The position numbers and the translations under genes were made by a program. The notes under the pieces were generated by a model. The model was given only the letters and a program-made list of their open reading frames with translations. It had not been told where the DNA came from and made no database searches. From Hirundichthys speculiger (lineage: Eukaryota > Chordata > Actinopteri > Beloniformes > Exocoetidae), in contig JAGFBZ010000290.1 in NCBI GenBank assembly GCA_018398805.1, forward strand, positions 2,914,001 to 2,978,000: a stretch of DNA of 64,000 bases, in the 5' to 3' direction. Positions 44,930 to 56,080 of the stretch are shown here, piece after piece (positions within the stretch are counted from its first letter, which is position 1; each line of letters opens with the position of its first letter).

Positions 44930-46650
44930 TTATTTGTGGACAAGGAATACAAGTGACTCAATTGTGTTCTCCAGGTAATGAACATGGCTGCCAGGAGGAA
45001 CTACTGGGGACCCTAGTAAAATCACTGATGACACAGTCATGTCAAAATTTACTGCCCCCTTTTTCACTCCTGTACCAGTCTGGAGTGTGTGATGATGTGT
45101 GTTAACACAAATGCCAAGAAGGGAAAACATAAGCAAATGGCCTTAGAAATGGAATTGTTGCTGCATATCAATCTGGAAAGTATTATAAAACCATTTTCAA
45201 ACTATTTGTAATTTAACATTCTACAGTGAGAAAAATTATTCACAAGGACTGAATGTTCCAGCAAATTCACCCCAATGTCAGACGATGCAATGCTCAGAGA
45301 AATACAAACAGCCTGAGAGCTGCATTTCAGACCCTACAGTCTTCACTGAGGATGTTAAATGTTCAAGTCTTTGACAGTACAAGAACATGGAAGCACTACT
45401 GAAGTTTGTAAAACTGTATCTGAACAAACCACAAGACTTCTGGAGACCAAAGTGGAGATGTTTGACTTGAATGCCCAGTGCCATATTTGTTGAAAACAGC
45501 TGAAGAACCTCATACCCACTGTCAGGCATGACAGTGGCAGGCTGATGATTTGGGATTGTTATTCAGCCACAGGACTGTTTTTTGCAGTCATTGATTTGAC
45601 TATGACAGAATAATCTGAAGGCATCTATTCAACACCACAAGTATGGTCAAAATAGACTCATGCAAGAGGATCTGAAACAGGGGCGATTCTAGGGTCAGAG
45701 CTTTAGGGGTGCTGAGCACCCAGTGAGCCCCACCACCAATCCCACCTTTTATCACACAAAACTAAAAAACGTTTATTGAAAAATAATTTTGGATAATCAT
45801 TATGACATTTATGAGAGAAGAGCATCATCTTTTGGGGAAAACTGACTGGAAAGACATGCAAATCTTTGAAAATTTCAAAGAAAACTATCTACTAACTAAC
45901 TACTAGCTAACTGGTAAATGGTGCCTGGACTCTAGGAACGTTACTCACCGATTTGGTATCGGAATCTGAACAACTCTAAACAGAAACAAAGGTGAGACAG
46001 CTTTGGAACAATTGACTTGGTTCACAACAACTAAGCAGATTCTCAGTGTGTGTGTGTATTTTGTTGGACAACGGGCTGTGGTCCTACAGAGCGGTGCAGG
46101 TAACTTTGAAGAGGAGAAGTAACGTTAGTGAGAAGAGGACGATACCATTAGGCGAGGTCGTTTTCATTTTCATTTTTAAAATATAAACTTAAACCACAAA
46201 CTATGGATTAAGTTTTGGACATTATCCAAACCTGTCAAATGCGAACTAAAATTTGTAGAACAACAACATTTCTTCCTCCAGGTTTTTGGGGTGCTGAATT
46301 TCAATTTAGGGGTGCTGAAGCACCCCTAAAAAAGGGCTAGCCTCGCCCATGATCTGAAACACAATAATAAATCGACATCAGAATGGCTGTAGGGGAACAA
46401 AAGAAAAGAAAAGGTATTGGAATGGCCAAGTCAAAGTTGGGACCTCAACCCAGTTGAAATGCTGAGCCCAGACCTTTTGTTATGCATAGCAAATGCTCAC
46501 AAATCTCAACAAAATGAAGCAGTATTGTAAAGAAGAGTGGGCTGATCTGGACAAACTGATCTGGAATAATGTTAAAAACTGAAAGAGATATACTAATTAA
46601 AATTATTGCTGCTAAGAGGTATTGAATCATTTGGGTACTTAATATTGCTC
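44930..46650 (+). pseudogene. Tc1-like transposase relic (family B), split by a hAT MITE
   Basis: Related in sequence order to 40140-40795, with recognisable pieces such as GTCAGGCATGACAGTGGCAG (a MIWG-like region follows) and, after the MITE, GACCTCAACCCAGTTGAAAT, the DNA of the conserved Asn-Pro-Glu catalytic region near 46450. Multiple stops and frameshifts. The hAT MITE at 45678-46351 interrupts it. Confidence 0.65.
45678..46351. mobile_element. hAT MITE nested in the Tc1-like relic
   Basis: ATCTGAAA at 45670-45677 and 46352-46359 flanks 674 bp whose ends are CAGGGGCGATTCTAG and (reverse complement) CATGGGCGAGGCTAG. Subterminal GGGGTGCTGAGCACCC-type palindromes occur near both ends. It has the 8-bp duplication and CA-type ends of hAT, and no coding frame. 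Confidence 0.92.
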
Positions 46651-46659
46651 ACGTGTTTT

Positions 46660-48390
46660 TCAGTGTCGTCAATTAAAAAAAAAAACTTTTTTGGTGGGGA
46701 GAGGGGGTGCAATTTGGCTGAACAACTATTGTTTTCCCTAAGATATTAGAATGCACTGTTGTCACCACTCTGGTAGATGTAGTAGCTATGATCAATTTGT
46801 TTTTGAGGGATTTTCTATGGAACTTATTTTCTGTGTTGATTTATTTTGAAATTTTTATTTTTCCCTATCCTGGTTTGGGTGTTCTTCTTCTTCTTCTTCT
46901 TCATGGAACATTTCTGTTAATTCTGGCACTTTTAATGTCCATTAAGAACAGCAGCTGACTGAACTTTCAATTTTCTAATAAACCAGCGAATGAGTTGAAT
47001 AACTTAAAAAGGAGACAAGATTAAGAGGAAAGGTCAAGAATGAGGAGCAGTTTTCTCCTCTTGATCATCAGGGGAAGTCTCAGATTCCTGGGAAGTAAAC
47101 TGCATGAAACATGGAAAGAGTACAGATGTCTTGAGGCATGGCTGCAGGAACATAATCTGGAACACCTCTCTACATGGATTTTGGATGTTACAGGCAGGCA
47201 AAAGACTTGAAAAGGATTGACAGAAGTGACACAGGAGTGCTGCAGCAGTCGTAAGCAACAAATATCAAACAAAAGTTGTGATTAACAGATAACCCTGGAC
47301 AAGTTGCTATGAAGGAGCACCTCTACACCCCGGATGTTGAACTGTTGGCTTTAAGATTCTGTCCATGTTGTCTACTGAGAGAGTTCAATTGGGTTATCTC
47401 CCAATGCTTCATGTGACATCATCTGCATAGTTGTTGCCTGGCAACAAACATCCCAGTAGATCCAAGATGATCACTGGTTGTTTCAACTTCCATTACATAT
47501 AGCAAAGCAGAATCAGAGGAGACAGGATTGGACAATGTCTTCTGCGTGTGGGTTGAGACATGGGTGCGTCAGTTTAACATACTGGTAAAGCAAAACACTA
47601 TTCAGTAAAAGAGGGGAAAAAAGGTGATTCAAAACCAATTTGAGGCATTAAACAGTTACACCTGTTCCTCATTTTAGCTGGATGATGCAGATGATGTCTC
47701 ATCAAATCTTGTCCATGCCTGTAAATGCACTTAAAAAGTGATTTGCTCTGATCACTTGCATCTTAACTGAGTGGAAAAAGCCTACTGTGTATAAAAACAT
47801 GATTTTCTCAATAAATCATTTTCATGAGATGTACGCTTGATTCCTTACAAGCATATTTGTGTCACAAAGCAAGCTGTGTGCAGTGTACCTGTTTAAGCAG
47901 TCTTCCTTGGTTTTTGCAGGTGGCTTTGATCCTTATGTGGGTTCCATCACTGCTGCCAGCCATGTGACAGAAGGGAAAAGGAGCTAACCAGGCAGATGAG
48001 CAAAGCCCTTACCAATCCCCCCAGCACATTTTACAGCGGTAAGATGGATAACCATCTGGTAGACGGCCAAGAACCCAACAAACCAATGAATGGCACCATA
48101 CTTTGACAGCATTCAATAGGAGATGGCACTTACAGAAAAAATAATGATAATAATAAGAATAACAATAATAATAATAATAATAATAATACTTCTGGACCTC
48201 CAGCTTTTTTACTTGTCCATAATCCTTAATGCACCCTGTTATGGTAAAATTAGGACATTAAGGTCCATGAGGTCAAGAAGACCTTTTATGTGCTGAATAT
48301 ATGTGTAATCCATTTCTGATACTATCTTTGGTATGTGGGACATTGCCATCTTTGATGCTGTAGTCTCCTTACTTGTCTGTCGATTATAGT
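46660..48390. other. No gene seen; short triplet repeats
   Basis: A (TTC)n tract lies at 46882-46902 and an (ATA)n tract at 48141-48188. An acceptor-like TTCCTTGGTTTTTGCAG ends at about 47920, but the following frame closes quickly. Confidence 0.5.
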
Positions 48391-48740
48391 ATTACCAGTA
48401 GTGATGTTATGAGTGAAGCGAAGCCCCGAAACGCGTATCGAGAAATGAGGGGGCGTGTCCGTGAAGCGCGTATCAAGAGTCGCTTCATTTAGGGGAGGAG
48501 CCAAAAGTGATGACGTCCGAAGCTTCACCGCCTGGCTGTACCATGTGACTGCTTCGGGAAGTGGTTCATTTCTTGTCTCTTTATAAACGCCACAGGCTCC
48601 ATTCAAAATGTGGGTTTTTGTAGGCGAGTTGCGGTCAGTTCAGAGTGTGGATAGAGTTTGGATAGCTTGGATACTAGAATTTGGGTAGATTTTATATAGT
48701 TTGTGGTAGTTCAGTATATAGGTTGTACATGATGGCACAA

Positions 48741-48880
48741 ACATTTTTATGCAGCTCAGCATCCTCTGTGCCATGTGAAAGGGTGTTCTCCAAGGCTGGA
48801 GAGATTGAAAAAAAAAAAAAAGGAATCGGTTAAAACCAAAAACTGTGGAAAAATTGCTATTTCTGAATAAATATACATAA
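48741..48880 (+). pseudogene. hAT transposase dimerisation domain fragment
   Basis: SVPCERVFSKAGEI (from 48765) and, after an A-rich frameshift, RNRLKPKTVEKLLFLNK up to a TAA at 48878-48880 make up the well-known C-terminal hAT dimerisation motif. The catalytic part is absent. Confidence 0.9.
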
Positions 48881-48989
48881 AATAACCCCTTTAATGGTCA
48901 TCATTGTCCAAATTACACAAGCATATCGAGTGTGCTCCCTCCGTAGTTCCACAAACAATTTTTACTGTTCTCTGCCTGCATGAACTATG

Positions 48990-49130
48990 TTGTTCCGGTA
49001 GTGCAGTGGTTAGGGCAGGCGGCCTGCATACAAGTGACATAGTTTTCGTGGGTTCGACTCCCGGCTCGTCGACCCTTTTGACGCGTGTCTGCCCAGTTCT
49101 TATGATACTACTTTGGGAAACATTAAACAG
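48990..49130 (+). mobile_element. tRNA-derived SINE in the hAT element
   Basis: Box A GTAGTGCAGTGGTTAGGGC and box B GGGTTCGACTCCCGG at tRNA-like spacing, then a GTCGACCCTTTTGACGCGTG body similar to the SINE at 51279. The tail is diverged. Confidence 0.8.
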
Positions 49131-49467
49131 AGATTACTTTCAGACAATATTTTATGCACTTGATCATTTATTTGGTCATACACATTTTGTTATTCACAGT
49201 CATTCGCAAGAGCCATGACTGATACATAAATTCAATGCATCACATCTTAAGATTCAGCTGGCTGTGATTATAAACCTGGCCAGTAGGTGGTGTCATGTGC
49301 ATATGAAGCAGCAAGAAATGTACCATTTCTCGAACCATCTGGCCAATGTGTGACACTGCTTCACGAGGCTTCATCTCACCATCACCAATTACCAGCGTAT
49401 ACAGTCTTATTTACCTGAATTAAGCTAGGGCACAATCACATTTGTCATTGAAAGACAGAGCTTTTGA

Positions 49468-49565
49468 GTTTTGCTTTCTTTTACTGACGTTGCTGGAGCT
49501 GCTGGAACCACAATTTCCCTAAGGGAGACCTCCCAAGGGATTAATAAAGTTCTATCTTATCTCTT
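49468..49565 (+). repeat. LINE 3' tail with (CTTAT)-like end
   Basis: AATTTCCCTAAGGGAGACC, then GGGATTAATAAAGTTC and a short ATCTTATCTC tandem end. This is a Rex/L2-like LINE tail that ends in a short tandem repeat rather than polyA. Confidence 0.6.
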
Positions 49566-49643
49566 ATCTTAGCTTTGCTGAAATGTATGACCAAACTTAA
49601 AAGGAGCAAAAAAAAAAAAAAAAAAAATGTTGGGAGAAAATAT

Positions 49644-50009
49644 TGTTATGCCCAGCTCGTGGGAGAGCATAACAAAGAAGGGAGGTCCACCCAATGACAG
49701 CTTTTAAACAGAATGATTAATTTATTTAAGGTAAAGCAACATAGGGATCTCAATGATAAAGTCAGAAAAACCAAGGCTAAACTCAACATAAACAACCCAA
49801 ACAAAACCAGAGAGTGCCAGGAAGGCACCAGCCTTCCAGGAGGGAGAGAGAGACATCTTGGATTTCCCCAAGCTTTTAACGGCTAGGCGCAGGTGAAAGC
49901 AATCACCAACAATTAGGGAGGGGCAAGCAACCAGGGAGAGGAGGGAACCTGCAAGAAAAAGCAGAGGCAGGAACACAGGGAAACTGATCTGAGGCCTGTG
50001 GCCATCACA
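49644..50009 (-). mobile_element. Solo LTR with 4-bp target duplication
   Basis: ATAT at 49640-49643 and 50010-50013 flanks a 366-bp unit that opens TGTTATGCCC and closes GGCCATCACA. The minus strand has an AATAAA at about 49730. It differs in sequence from the solo LTR at 39298 and from the LTR at 20026. Confidence 0.72.
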
Positions 50010-50013
50010 ATAT

Positions 50014-51262
50014 GGACCATTATCTCCAAATAGAAATGTTTTAGAAAAAAATATTTCAAATAATTTAAGAACAGCTCATTTTTGGCTTATTTTAGGTATC
50101 CGTTACACAGCTGTGTTTGACTAATTATGATAGAGCAAAAAATGGCTTACAAAATGAAATAAATGAAAAAAAATGTCTTTTTAAACCTTGATCCATGAAT
50201 TTTCAAAAGCAAGAGTTACAAAAAATATTTCACTTGACCTGAATGTGAAGCTAAAGCTGGAATACAACAAAAAGGGAGAAAAAAAAATCCGTAAAAGATT
50301 GCTATCATTTAATCTTTGTGGTGAGCTAAAATAGAGCCAGAGCCAACAGTATATCAGACTACGACCCTGCTGACAGCCCAGCCAGGATGAGAGGAAATTG
50401 ACAAATAAAAGTAAAAGTGCGAGAGGAGAAAAGGGAAGGTGAGATATATGGGAGAGGTGTGCTAAACCACTTTTCTTGCTTGAAATCAAAAGTGGAGTGG
50501 TTTTCCTATCTGGCTGGTAGTTGTAAAATATGAGCTCAGCTCTGCACTCTGACAGAGTAATGTACTTGGCTCCCAACAAAGCCAACACACTTGTATACAA
50601 GTGTAGATGTGTTTCACATGTACACAAGTGTGGATTTAAGAGCATTGGGAAAATAAATAAATAAAAATCACATTCACGAATATTCTCAGGACTGTGACAC
50701 ATCAAGCTCCCGTAGGCTCACACAGAGAACACAAAAGGACACACATAACTGTAAAGGTAGTTTTGAGGGATGACAGGATAATACACAAGTGAAAGTCAAG
50801 ACAAATGATGACAAACATTTTTCAGTTGTGCGCATTATGTTAGTATCAGAGAGTGCGTTAATGATAAAACGTGTAAAAAGAACTGGACAAACCCTTTGTG
50901 ACATCACTCAAAGGTTCTCCAAAGATTTGGTTCAAAGCCAAATTTTCAGAATTTTCTGGAGACAAATGTGAGCAGAAACTGACTCTGCCTAACCGCAGTT
51001 GATCTAAAAAAAACAGGTAAAAAAACAGTCTCTGTCTTTCCGGCTATAGCTGTTAAAAAAAAAAAAAAAAGAATAATTATTCTCAATAATTATTTAATAA
51101 AAAATAAAATAAAGTAATATCCACACCATGCTCCTTTTATGTAGAATCTTTGTCACTTTGGTTGTAGATGAAAGGTGTGTATTCAAAAACAAAAAACAGT
51201 TTCTCAGATTTTTCTATCTTAGAATTTTACTGACTGTAAAGCTACAGACTTGATCTGTAATC
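50014..51262. other. No gene seen
   Basis: AT-rich. The 174-codon minus-strand frame at 50181-50705 has no recognisable domain and biased composition. Confidence 0.5.
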
Positions 51263-51278
51263 AACAATATTACACTAT

Positions 51279-51470
51279 TGTGGGCCGCCCCAGTAGTGCA
51301 GTGGTTAGGGGAGGCGGCCCATATACTGAGGCCACAGTCCTCATGCAGCTGGTCGCGAGTTCGACTCCCGACTCTTGTCGACCCTTTGCCACCTGTCTTT
51401 CCTGTTCTCTCTGCCCTCCTTCCTGTCTTTCTCCACTATCAATAAAGGCCACTAGTGCCAAAAAAAAAAA
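51279..51470 (+). mobile_element. tRNA-derived SINE, young copy with 15-bp target duplication
   Basis: ACAATATTACACTAT occurs at 51264-51278 and 51471-51485. The insert has box A GTAGTGCAGTGGTTAGGGG, box B GCGAGTTCGACTCCCG, the GTCGACCCTTTGCCACCTG body, a CAATAAAGGCCACTAGTGCC end and an A tail. It has all parts needed for transcription by RNA polymerase III and LINE-mediated insertion. Confidence 0.96.
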
Positions 51471-51485
51471 ACAATATTACACTAT

Positions 51486-52360
51486 GGTAAGAGGTGTTTT
51501 GCTTAAATTGGCTTGTGTAAATATGGGTAAATATGAGACAGAAAAAAACTGTCAAACCATTTAAAGTTTTATCTTTTAAACCCATTCTCATTTGAGTAAT
51601 CTAAAAACATGATGAGTAAAAACAGTATAATGTTTTTGGAGTGTTTTGGTAAGTATTAAGATTCTTTTGTTCTTGCACCACTGAGATCTGATTATGAGTT
51701 CTAAACCATTCTGCTTTTGTTCTTCAGATGCATCTATGACTTAGCACTTATCTTTGCCAGACTGAATTTTAAGATATAATGATCAAAGACATGGACGTGG
51801 TTGTAGGAGAACTCAGTTGATAGTACATTTCAGAGTGAAAAATAAGCCAGGGTGCAGAGAACATGAACGAAACAAAAAATTTGTCAAGGAATACATCTGG
51901 TGAAGAATACAAATAAAAATCATTAAACAAGAAAGAAACATTTAATCTCCCTAAAATAAATCCACAAGAGTGAGATGTACACACTTACTTTGAGCAGGGA
52001 TGTCAACAGGAAATTGGGAAAAACTCTGAAGTGGTTCGTGAAGGGGCTGTAAGCCCCCCAAGAAAATTTTGAGTTTTGAGCACTCTCAGGGAGCTTTAGG
52101 AGGCATTCTGAGCACAGCATTATGTATTTGGGAAGCATCAAGTAGAGAACATCAAGTTGTCTGTATTGTTACTTTGAATGCCACATAATCAGATTCAACA
52201 TCATATTTAATAGCCAAAACAACAATAAAAGCACACTCATATATTCATCAAATAGAGCCACGGAGCTCTATTTGATGATCTGACCTGTTTAAAAACAGAA
52301 GTGACTGTGATGTAGGCTATGACGGATTTTGAGGGGAAATGTCCCAAATATCTCATTGGT
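51486..52360. other. No gene seen; hairpin at 52245
   Basis: No recognisable coding frame; the perfect hairpin at 52245-52278 is listed separately. Confidence 0.5.
52245..52278. repeat. Perfect 14-bp hairpin
   Basis: TCATCAAATAGAGC (52245-52258) and GCTCTATTTGATGA (52265-52278) are exact reverse complements with a six-base loop. It lies close to the Harbinger-related fragment and may be an element end or a local inverted duplication. Confidence 0.8.
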
Positions 52361-52364
52361 CCAT

Positions 52365-52580
52365 GACTATTCCCACATCTACCACAAATGCTGACCAGAC
52401 ATCCTCTGCCCTTAAGAGAATAAAAACCTATGGAAGTAAAAGGGTGATACGTAATCGAGAGGTAGAGCCATTTGTGCACGTCCACATTTGACCAGGTGGA
52501 CGCACATTTATGCCATTTGGATGCGCTCTTTTACGCGCCGACATGCATGTTGCACTTTCCGCAAACTCGGTATCTACCTG
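52365..52580 (+). mobile_element. Fragment of the Harbinger-like element at 10485
   Basis: Shares with about 12270-12500 the blocks TAATCGAGAGGTAGAG, GGTGGACGC and GCTCTTTTACGCGCCGACAT in the same order and orientation. Only the part near the element's right end is present. Confidence 0.7.
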
Positions 52581-52599
52581 ACGCTATGTCAACAAGACA

Positions 52600-53685
52600 G
52601 ATAGTGACGTCAGCCGGTCCAAAGGCTCAGTGCGCATGCCCTGGTCTCAATCAACCTATCACAATTGAGAATTCACGTGTCACGCCGACCACAGTCTCTG
52701 CTGGGTCCGATCATTGGATCATCTCTAGCTTGGCCGAGTCAGAGATTCGTGGAGGGTAACCCCCCCCCGAAAAATATTATACCGGATTTACAAGTATCTC
52801 AAAAATGACCCCCAGGATGGGAAAAAAAACTCGGAAATCCACGGAAAATTGAAATCCCTGCTTTAGAGAAAGGCAGACCAGTGATACAATCCAGATTTTG
52901 TGAGGCCAGTGATCTGAAACTGGAAGTGGCCATAGAGGTTTCATACCGAGTTGACTGGAGCCCTTGTCAGGTTGAATTCCAGGCAGGAGAGAGAATTTTA
53001 GTTTGGATTTTTGTCTTTTGTTAATAAATAGCTTTTGTTTTTGCACTCCTATATTTGGGACAGACGGAGGTCTGCACATTGACTGGATAACTGATTACCC
53101 TATTTTTTTTCTCTTGCTGTTGGAAAGATATATATTCTTACTTAAAGTGCAGCTTTTTCTGGTTGCAAAGGTCACTGCTTGTAGTTAGGCCTTCCTTGTC
53201 TGCTGTGTAGTGCCACATCTGTCTCAGGTTGGCACAAATGGGCCAAATAGTTACTTTCGAAACAGATGTGGCCAAGGTATTAGTCCTGACACAACAGTAG
53301 GTGTCCTAGTTTATCAAATTCATTAGTACATTTGTCACTAATAACCATCTTCTGGTCCTTATTAAAATCTATCAATGACTAAACAGACATCACGTTTCCA
53401 ACATTTGAATAAATAAATAAATACACCCACACACACACACTCATACATGCATATATACTCTGCCCTGGTTATGTTAACCTGAGCCACCTCCAAGCCAGTA
53501 TAACTCTATTTGTATTAATATCACTCATTCCAAAGTGTAGGTGTGTAGTATAAAGGACCTTGCCCAAGGATCCACCTGGATATCACTACTGCTAAGGTCA
53601 GGGAATTGGCAGTAACACCAGAGGGGCTAAGCATCAACTACTGGTTGACAGGGCAGTCGCCCATGACTGCAAGTCTAGAAGCACC
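52600..53685. other. No gene seen; SINE-like body fragment
   Basis: A segment near 53555-53575 (GGACCTTGCCCAAGGATCC) resembles the antisense body of fish SINEs. Nothing else is recognised. Confidence 0.4.
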
Positions 53686-54035
53686 AACCTGTGCACTACC
53701 CGGATTGATTTCAAGAAACCCTAAGCATCAAATGTAGTATTTACCAAGGAGATGCCCTGCCCCCCCTGTTGTTCTGCATAGGCCTGAACCCCCTCAGTCA
53801 GTTCATAAACAAAAGGGGCTACAGGTAAAAATTCTGAAATGGGGCGACCATCAGTCACCTCCTCTACATGGAGGAGGAGCTGTACGCCAAGAACGAGCAT
53901 GATATTGATTGCCTGATTCATCTCACCAGGATCTACAGTAGTGACGTCAAAATGTAATTTAGACTCGAGAAGTATCAGTGGATGGTATTTCGGAGAGAAA
54001 GGATGATCAGAGCAGAAGGTGTTGAACTACCAGCA

Positions 54036-55398
54036 GACACCTGGTCTTGTCGAAGGGGGAGGCTTTCTTCCCCCACTCCCTCCCTTATCTGCCCTGCTGC
54101 TCCTGTCTGGTGCTCTTTTTTGGAGCATCACTTTGCATAATCTTCTAATATTTAAACCATGGATCTGGTCAGTTGGTCTCTCAACGCAAATTTTTTCTTG
54201 ACGAGAAGACAGGGTAGAGGAGAGCCCTCATGCCCCGATGGGACACTGTTACGATGGATTCCTGGAATAAATGGAAAATCATATACCTGGATAGCTTGTA
54301 CATTGAGGATACAGAAGCTATATTCATATTTGGATTTCTGATAACACAATTTCTGCTGTTTGGAATTGGCAGTTACCTGGTGTATCAACAAATTCGGAAA
54401 ACATCAGCAGCTATTCTGGTCATTGTAAACCTGCCTGTCATGTGTGAGGAAAAAAGTCGGGCTCTGAACACTCAGACCGTGGCGTTGAGTGAGCTAAACC
54501 GCAAACTGGAGGCCATTCTTGAACAGAATCGCAGGCAAGCTGTGGTTCTCAAACTCACGGGCAGGATAGATAAGAACTTGGAGAAGCTGCAAGCTCGGCT
54601 TGGTGAGAACTGACCCAAATCTGTCTGTTTGGAATTCGCCCACTGAGATGAAACCAGAGAGACTCTAAGGCAGATGACAAATCATCTAAGTTGGCTTGTC
54701 CCAAAACAATTGTTGTTATCTGAATTGGCTCCCCTGTGCTGGTGTAGGAAGGTGGGTTATCTCAATTTCTCCTGAATTTTATGCCAACTGACCCTCTGCC
54801 TCCACTACCCCCTTTCCCCCATGACACGTGCGGACAATGTATCCAAGGCCCTATTAACATCTCAATGGAAGAACTGTGCGAACTATGGCTGGGACTAACT
54901 GGGACGTTCACTGGCTCACTTACACACACACACACACACATATGCTACAAATACATCCCCTTTGACTTACGTTCGTCTAGCTGGCTCACTCTTGTTACAC
55001 TCCCAAGTGCAACAGACTAAGTTGGATGCTTGCACACCGAATTAGGCTGCACATGCTAACTTGGCCTGCTGTACTGGGACCCGCCTACCTCTCCCCCCCT
55101 TTAACCTTGGCATGTTGTTGTTCAGTATGTCAGGCTTTGTTTATGCTGAGGTGTCCTCCATAGGACACAGAGTGAGAGATACTTTTTTCCCTCCTCTCTT
55201 CCCTGTGTCACCCCTTTCCTTATCTAATGAAAGGCAATGCACCACTACCTGGCTGCAGCCTCAGTGCACAGTTGACCTATGTCCTATGGTGTTTGTTTGT
55301 TTCTTGTATGTTCTCTTGAACAATGTACTGGAATGTAATTTCATTGTGCTGAGATGCTGGCTCAATGACAAATTAAGCATACTTGTATCTTGTAATAA
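54036..55398 (+). mobile_element. Retroposon carrying a 127-aa transmembrane/coiled-coil ORF
   Basis: The LINE reading frame stops after a VELPAD segment near 54036 and resumes at DSYRYLG near 55411, so about 1.36 kb is inserted. The insert ends with a TTGAACAATGTACTGG...AATTTCATTGTGCTGAG-type stretch and CTTGTAATAAA, like the tails of L2/CR1-mobilised retroposons in fish. There are no direct repeats between its two ends, so it is not an LTR element. One intact ORF lies at 54230-54613. A (CA)n tract is at 54922-54941. Confidence 0.6.
54230..54613 (+). CDS. Small membrane protein with coiled coil, unknown
   Basis: A 127-codon ORF from ATG 54230 (a second ATG is at codon 9, with a better context: ACGATGG) to a TGA at 54611-54613. 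Residues about 30-52 form a strong membrane segment, and residues about 76-125 are an uninterrupted polar helix with Leu and Ile at heptad-like spacing, so it should form a coiled coil. The short N-terminus is Trp-rich. There is no signal peptide and no nuclease, polymerase or capsid motif. It is intact although the host LINE is badly decayed, which means the insert is younger or the frame was maintained. Its function is unknown; accessory proteins of mobile elements, or a captured host exon, are both possible. Confidence 0.55.
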   Translation: MPRWDTVTMDSWNKWKIIYLDSLYIEDTEAIFIFGFLITQFLLFGIGSYLVYQQIRKTSAAILVIVNLPVMCEEKSRALNTQTVALSELNRKLEAILEQNRRQAVVLKLTGRIDKNLEKLQARLGEN

Positions 55399-55504
55399 AG
55401 TAGATGTTTAGGACAGCTACAGATACCTAGGAATCCCACAGGGAAATGGCAATCATGACGAGGCAGCTGAGAGGTCAGCCACAGCCTAATACCTACAGAG
55501 GGTG

Positions 55505-55575
55505 AAACAGGATCAAACCTCCAACCTTACAGTGACCGGACAGCCTGCTCTACCAACTGAGCTACAGCCACTGGA
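55505..55575 (-). repeat. tRNA-like insertion in the LINE relic
   Basis: On the minus strand GGCTGTAGCTCAGTTGGTAG (box A) and GGTTGGAGGTTTGATCC (box B) at tRNA spacing. It interrupts the LINE frame between QRV and GKNKIQ, so it was inserted after the LINE. It has a SINE-head rather than true tRNA structure. Confidence 0.72.
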
Positions 55576-56080
55576 TGGGAGAATAGGGAAAAACAAGATC
55601 CAGGCAATCAACACCTATGCCCTACCAGTAATCAGATACTCTGCTGGCATAATATCCTGGATAGTGGAAGAGATGCAAGCCACCAATGTCAAGACAAGGA
55701 TACTCCTTACAATGCATGGAGGGTTTCACCCAAAGTCCAGCATCCTGAGGCTGTATGCTAAGTGAAGGGAGGGAGGCCAAGAATAAGTGAACATCAGGTA
55801 ACTAAAACCCAACATGGGAGAGAAACCTGAGGGGTTATCATGTAAGGATTAATCCCTGCACGGCATGTACCACCACCAAATTGAAGAGGTGGCTGACATT
55901 GGAAAAACATACCAATGGCTGGAAAAAGCTGGAATGAAAGACAGCACAGAGGCACTGATCATGGCTGCACAAGATCTATAGAGGCTAGGGTCTACCACAC
56001 CAGACAGGACCGCAGATGCAGGTTGTACAAAGACGCTCCTGAAACAGTGCAAGCGCATTTCTGGAAATATTGTTTCTGCT

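Larger units (their letters stand above)
48395..49386 (+). mobile_element. Internally deleted hAT element with SINE insertion
   Basis: The left end with GTGATGTTATGAGTGAAGC (about 48402) and the reverse complement of the right end, GATGGTGAGATGAAGCC (about 49383), form imperfect inverted repeats. Inside, a TTTATAAACGCC promoter-like box (about 48582) is followed by a transposase C-terminus at 48741-48880. A tRNA-derived SINE lies at about 48990-49130. The exact 8-bp duplication could not be established. Confidence 0.7.
53690..56080 (+). pseudogene. R2-like LINE relic, split by two insertions
   Basis: Plus-strand pieces follow the order of a fish LINE ORF of the type often annotated as R2-like. 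CSIYQGDALPPLLFCIGLNP (from about 53735) and ISHLLYM with LYAKNEHDIDCLIHLTRIYS (53845-53935) form the reverse transcriptase core. The YxDD region is altered here to YMEEE. The downstream piece has YRYLGIPQGNGNHDEAAERS (from about 55417), GKNKIQAINTYALPVIRYSA (from about 55590), LLTMHGGFHPKSS, and RSIEARVYHTRQDRRCRLYK (near 55980), where a zinc-ligand Cys has become Tyr. A 1.4-kb retroposon (54036-55398) and a 70-bp tRNA-like piece (55505-55575) interrupt it. Not functional; the clade name is by recognition only. Confidence 0.78.

Noticed and set aside
50181..50705. 174-codon minus-strand frame
   Set aside because: No domain, biased hydrophobic composition, no conserved context; likely chance.
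55505..55575. Functional tRNA gene on the minus strand
   Set aside because: Arms do not pair properly and it interrupts a LINE frame, so it is a SINE-type insertion.
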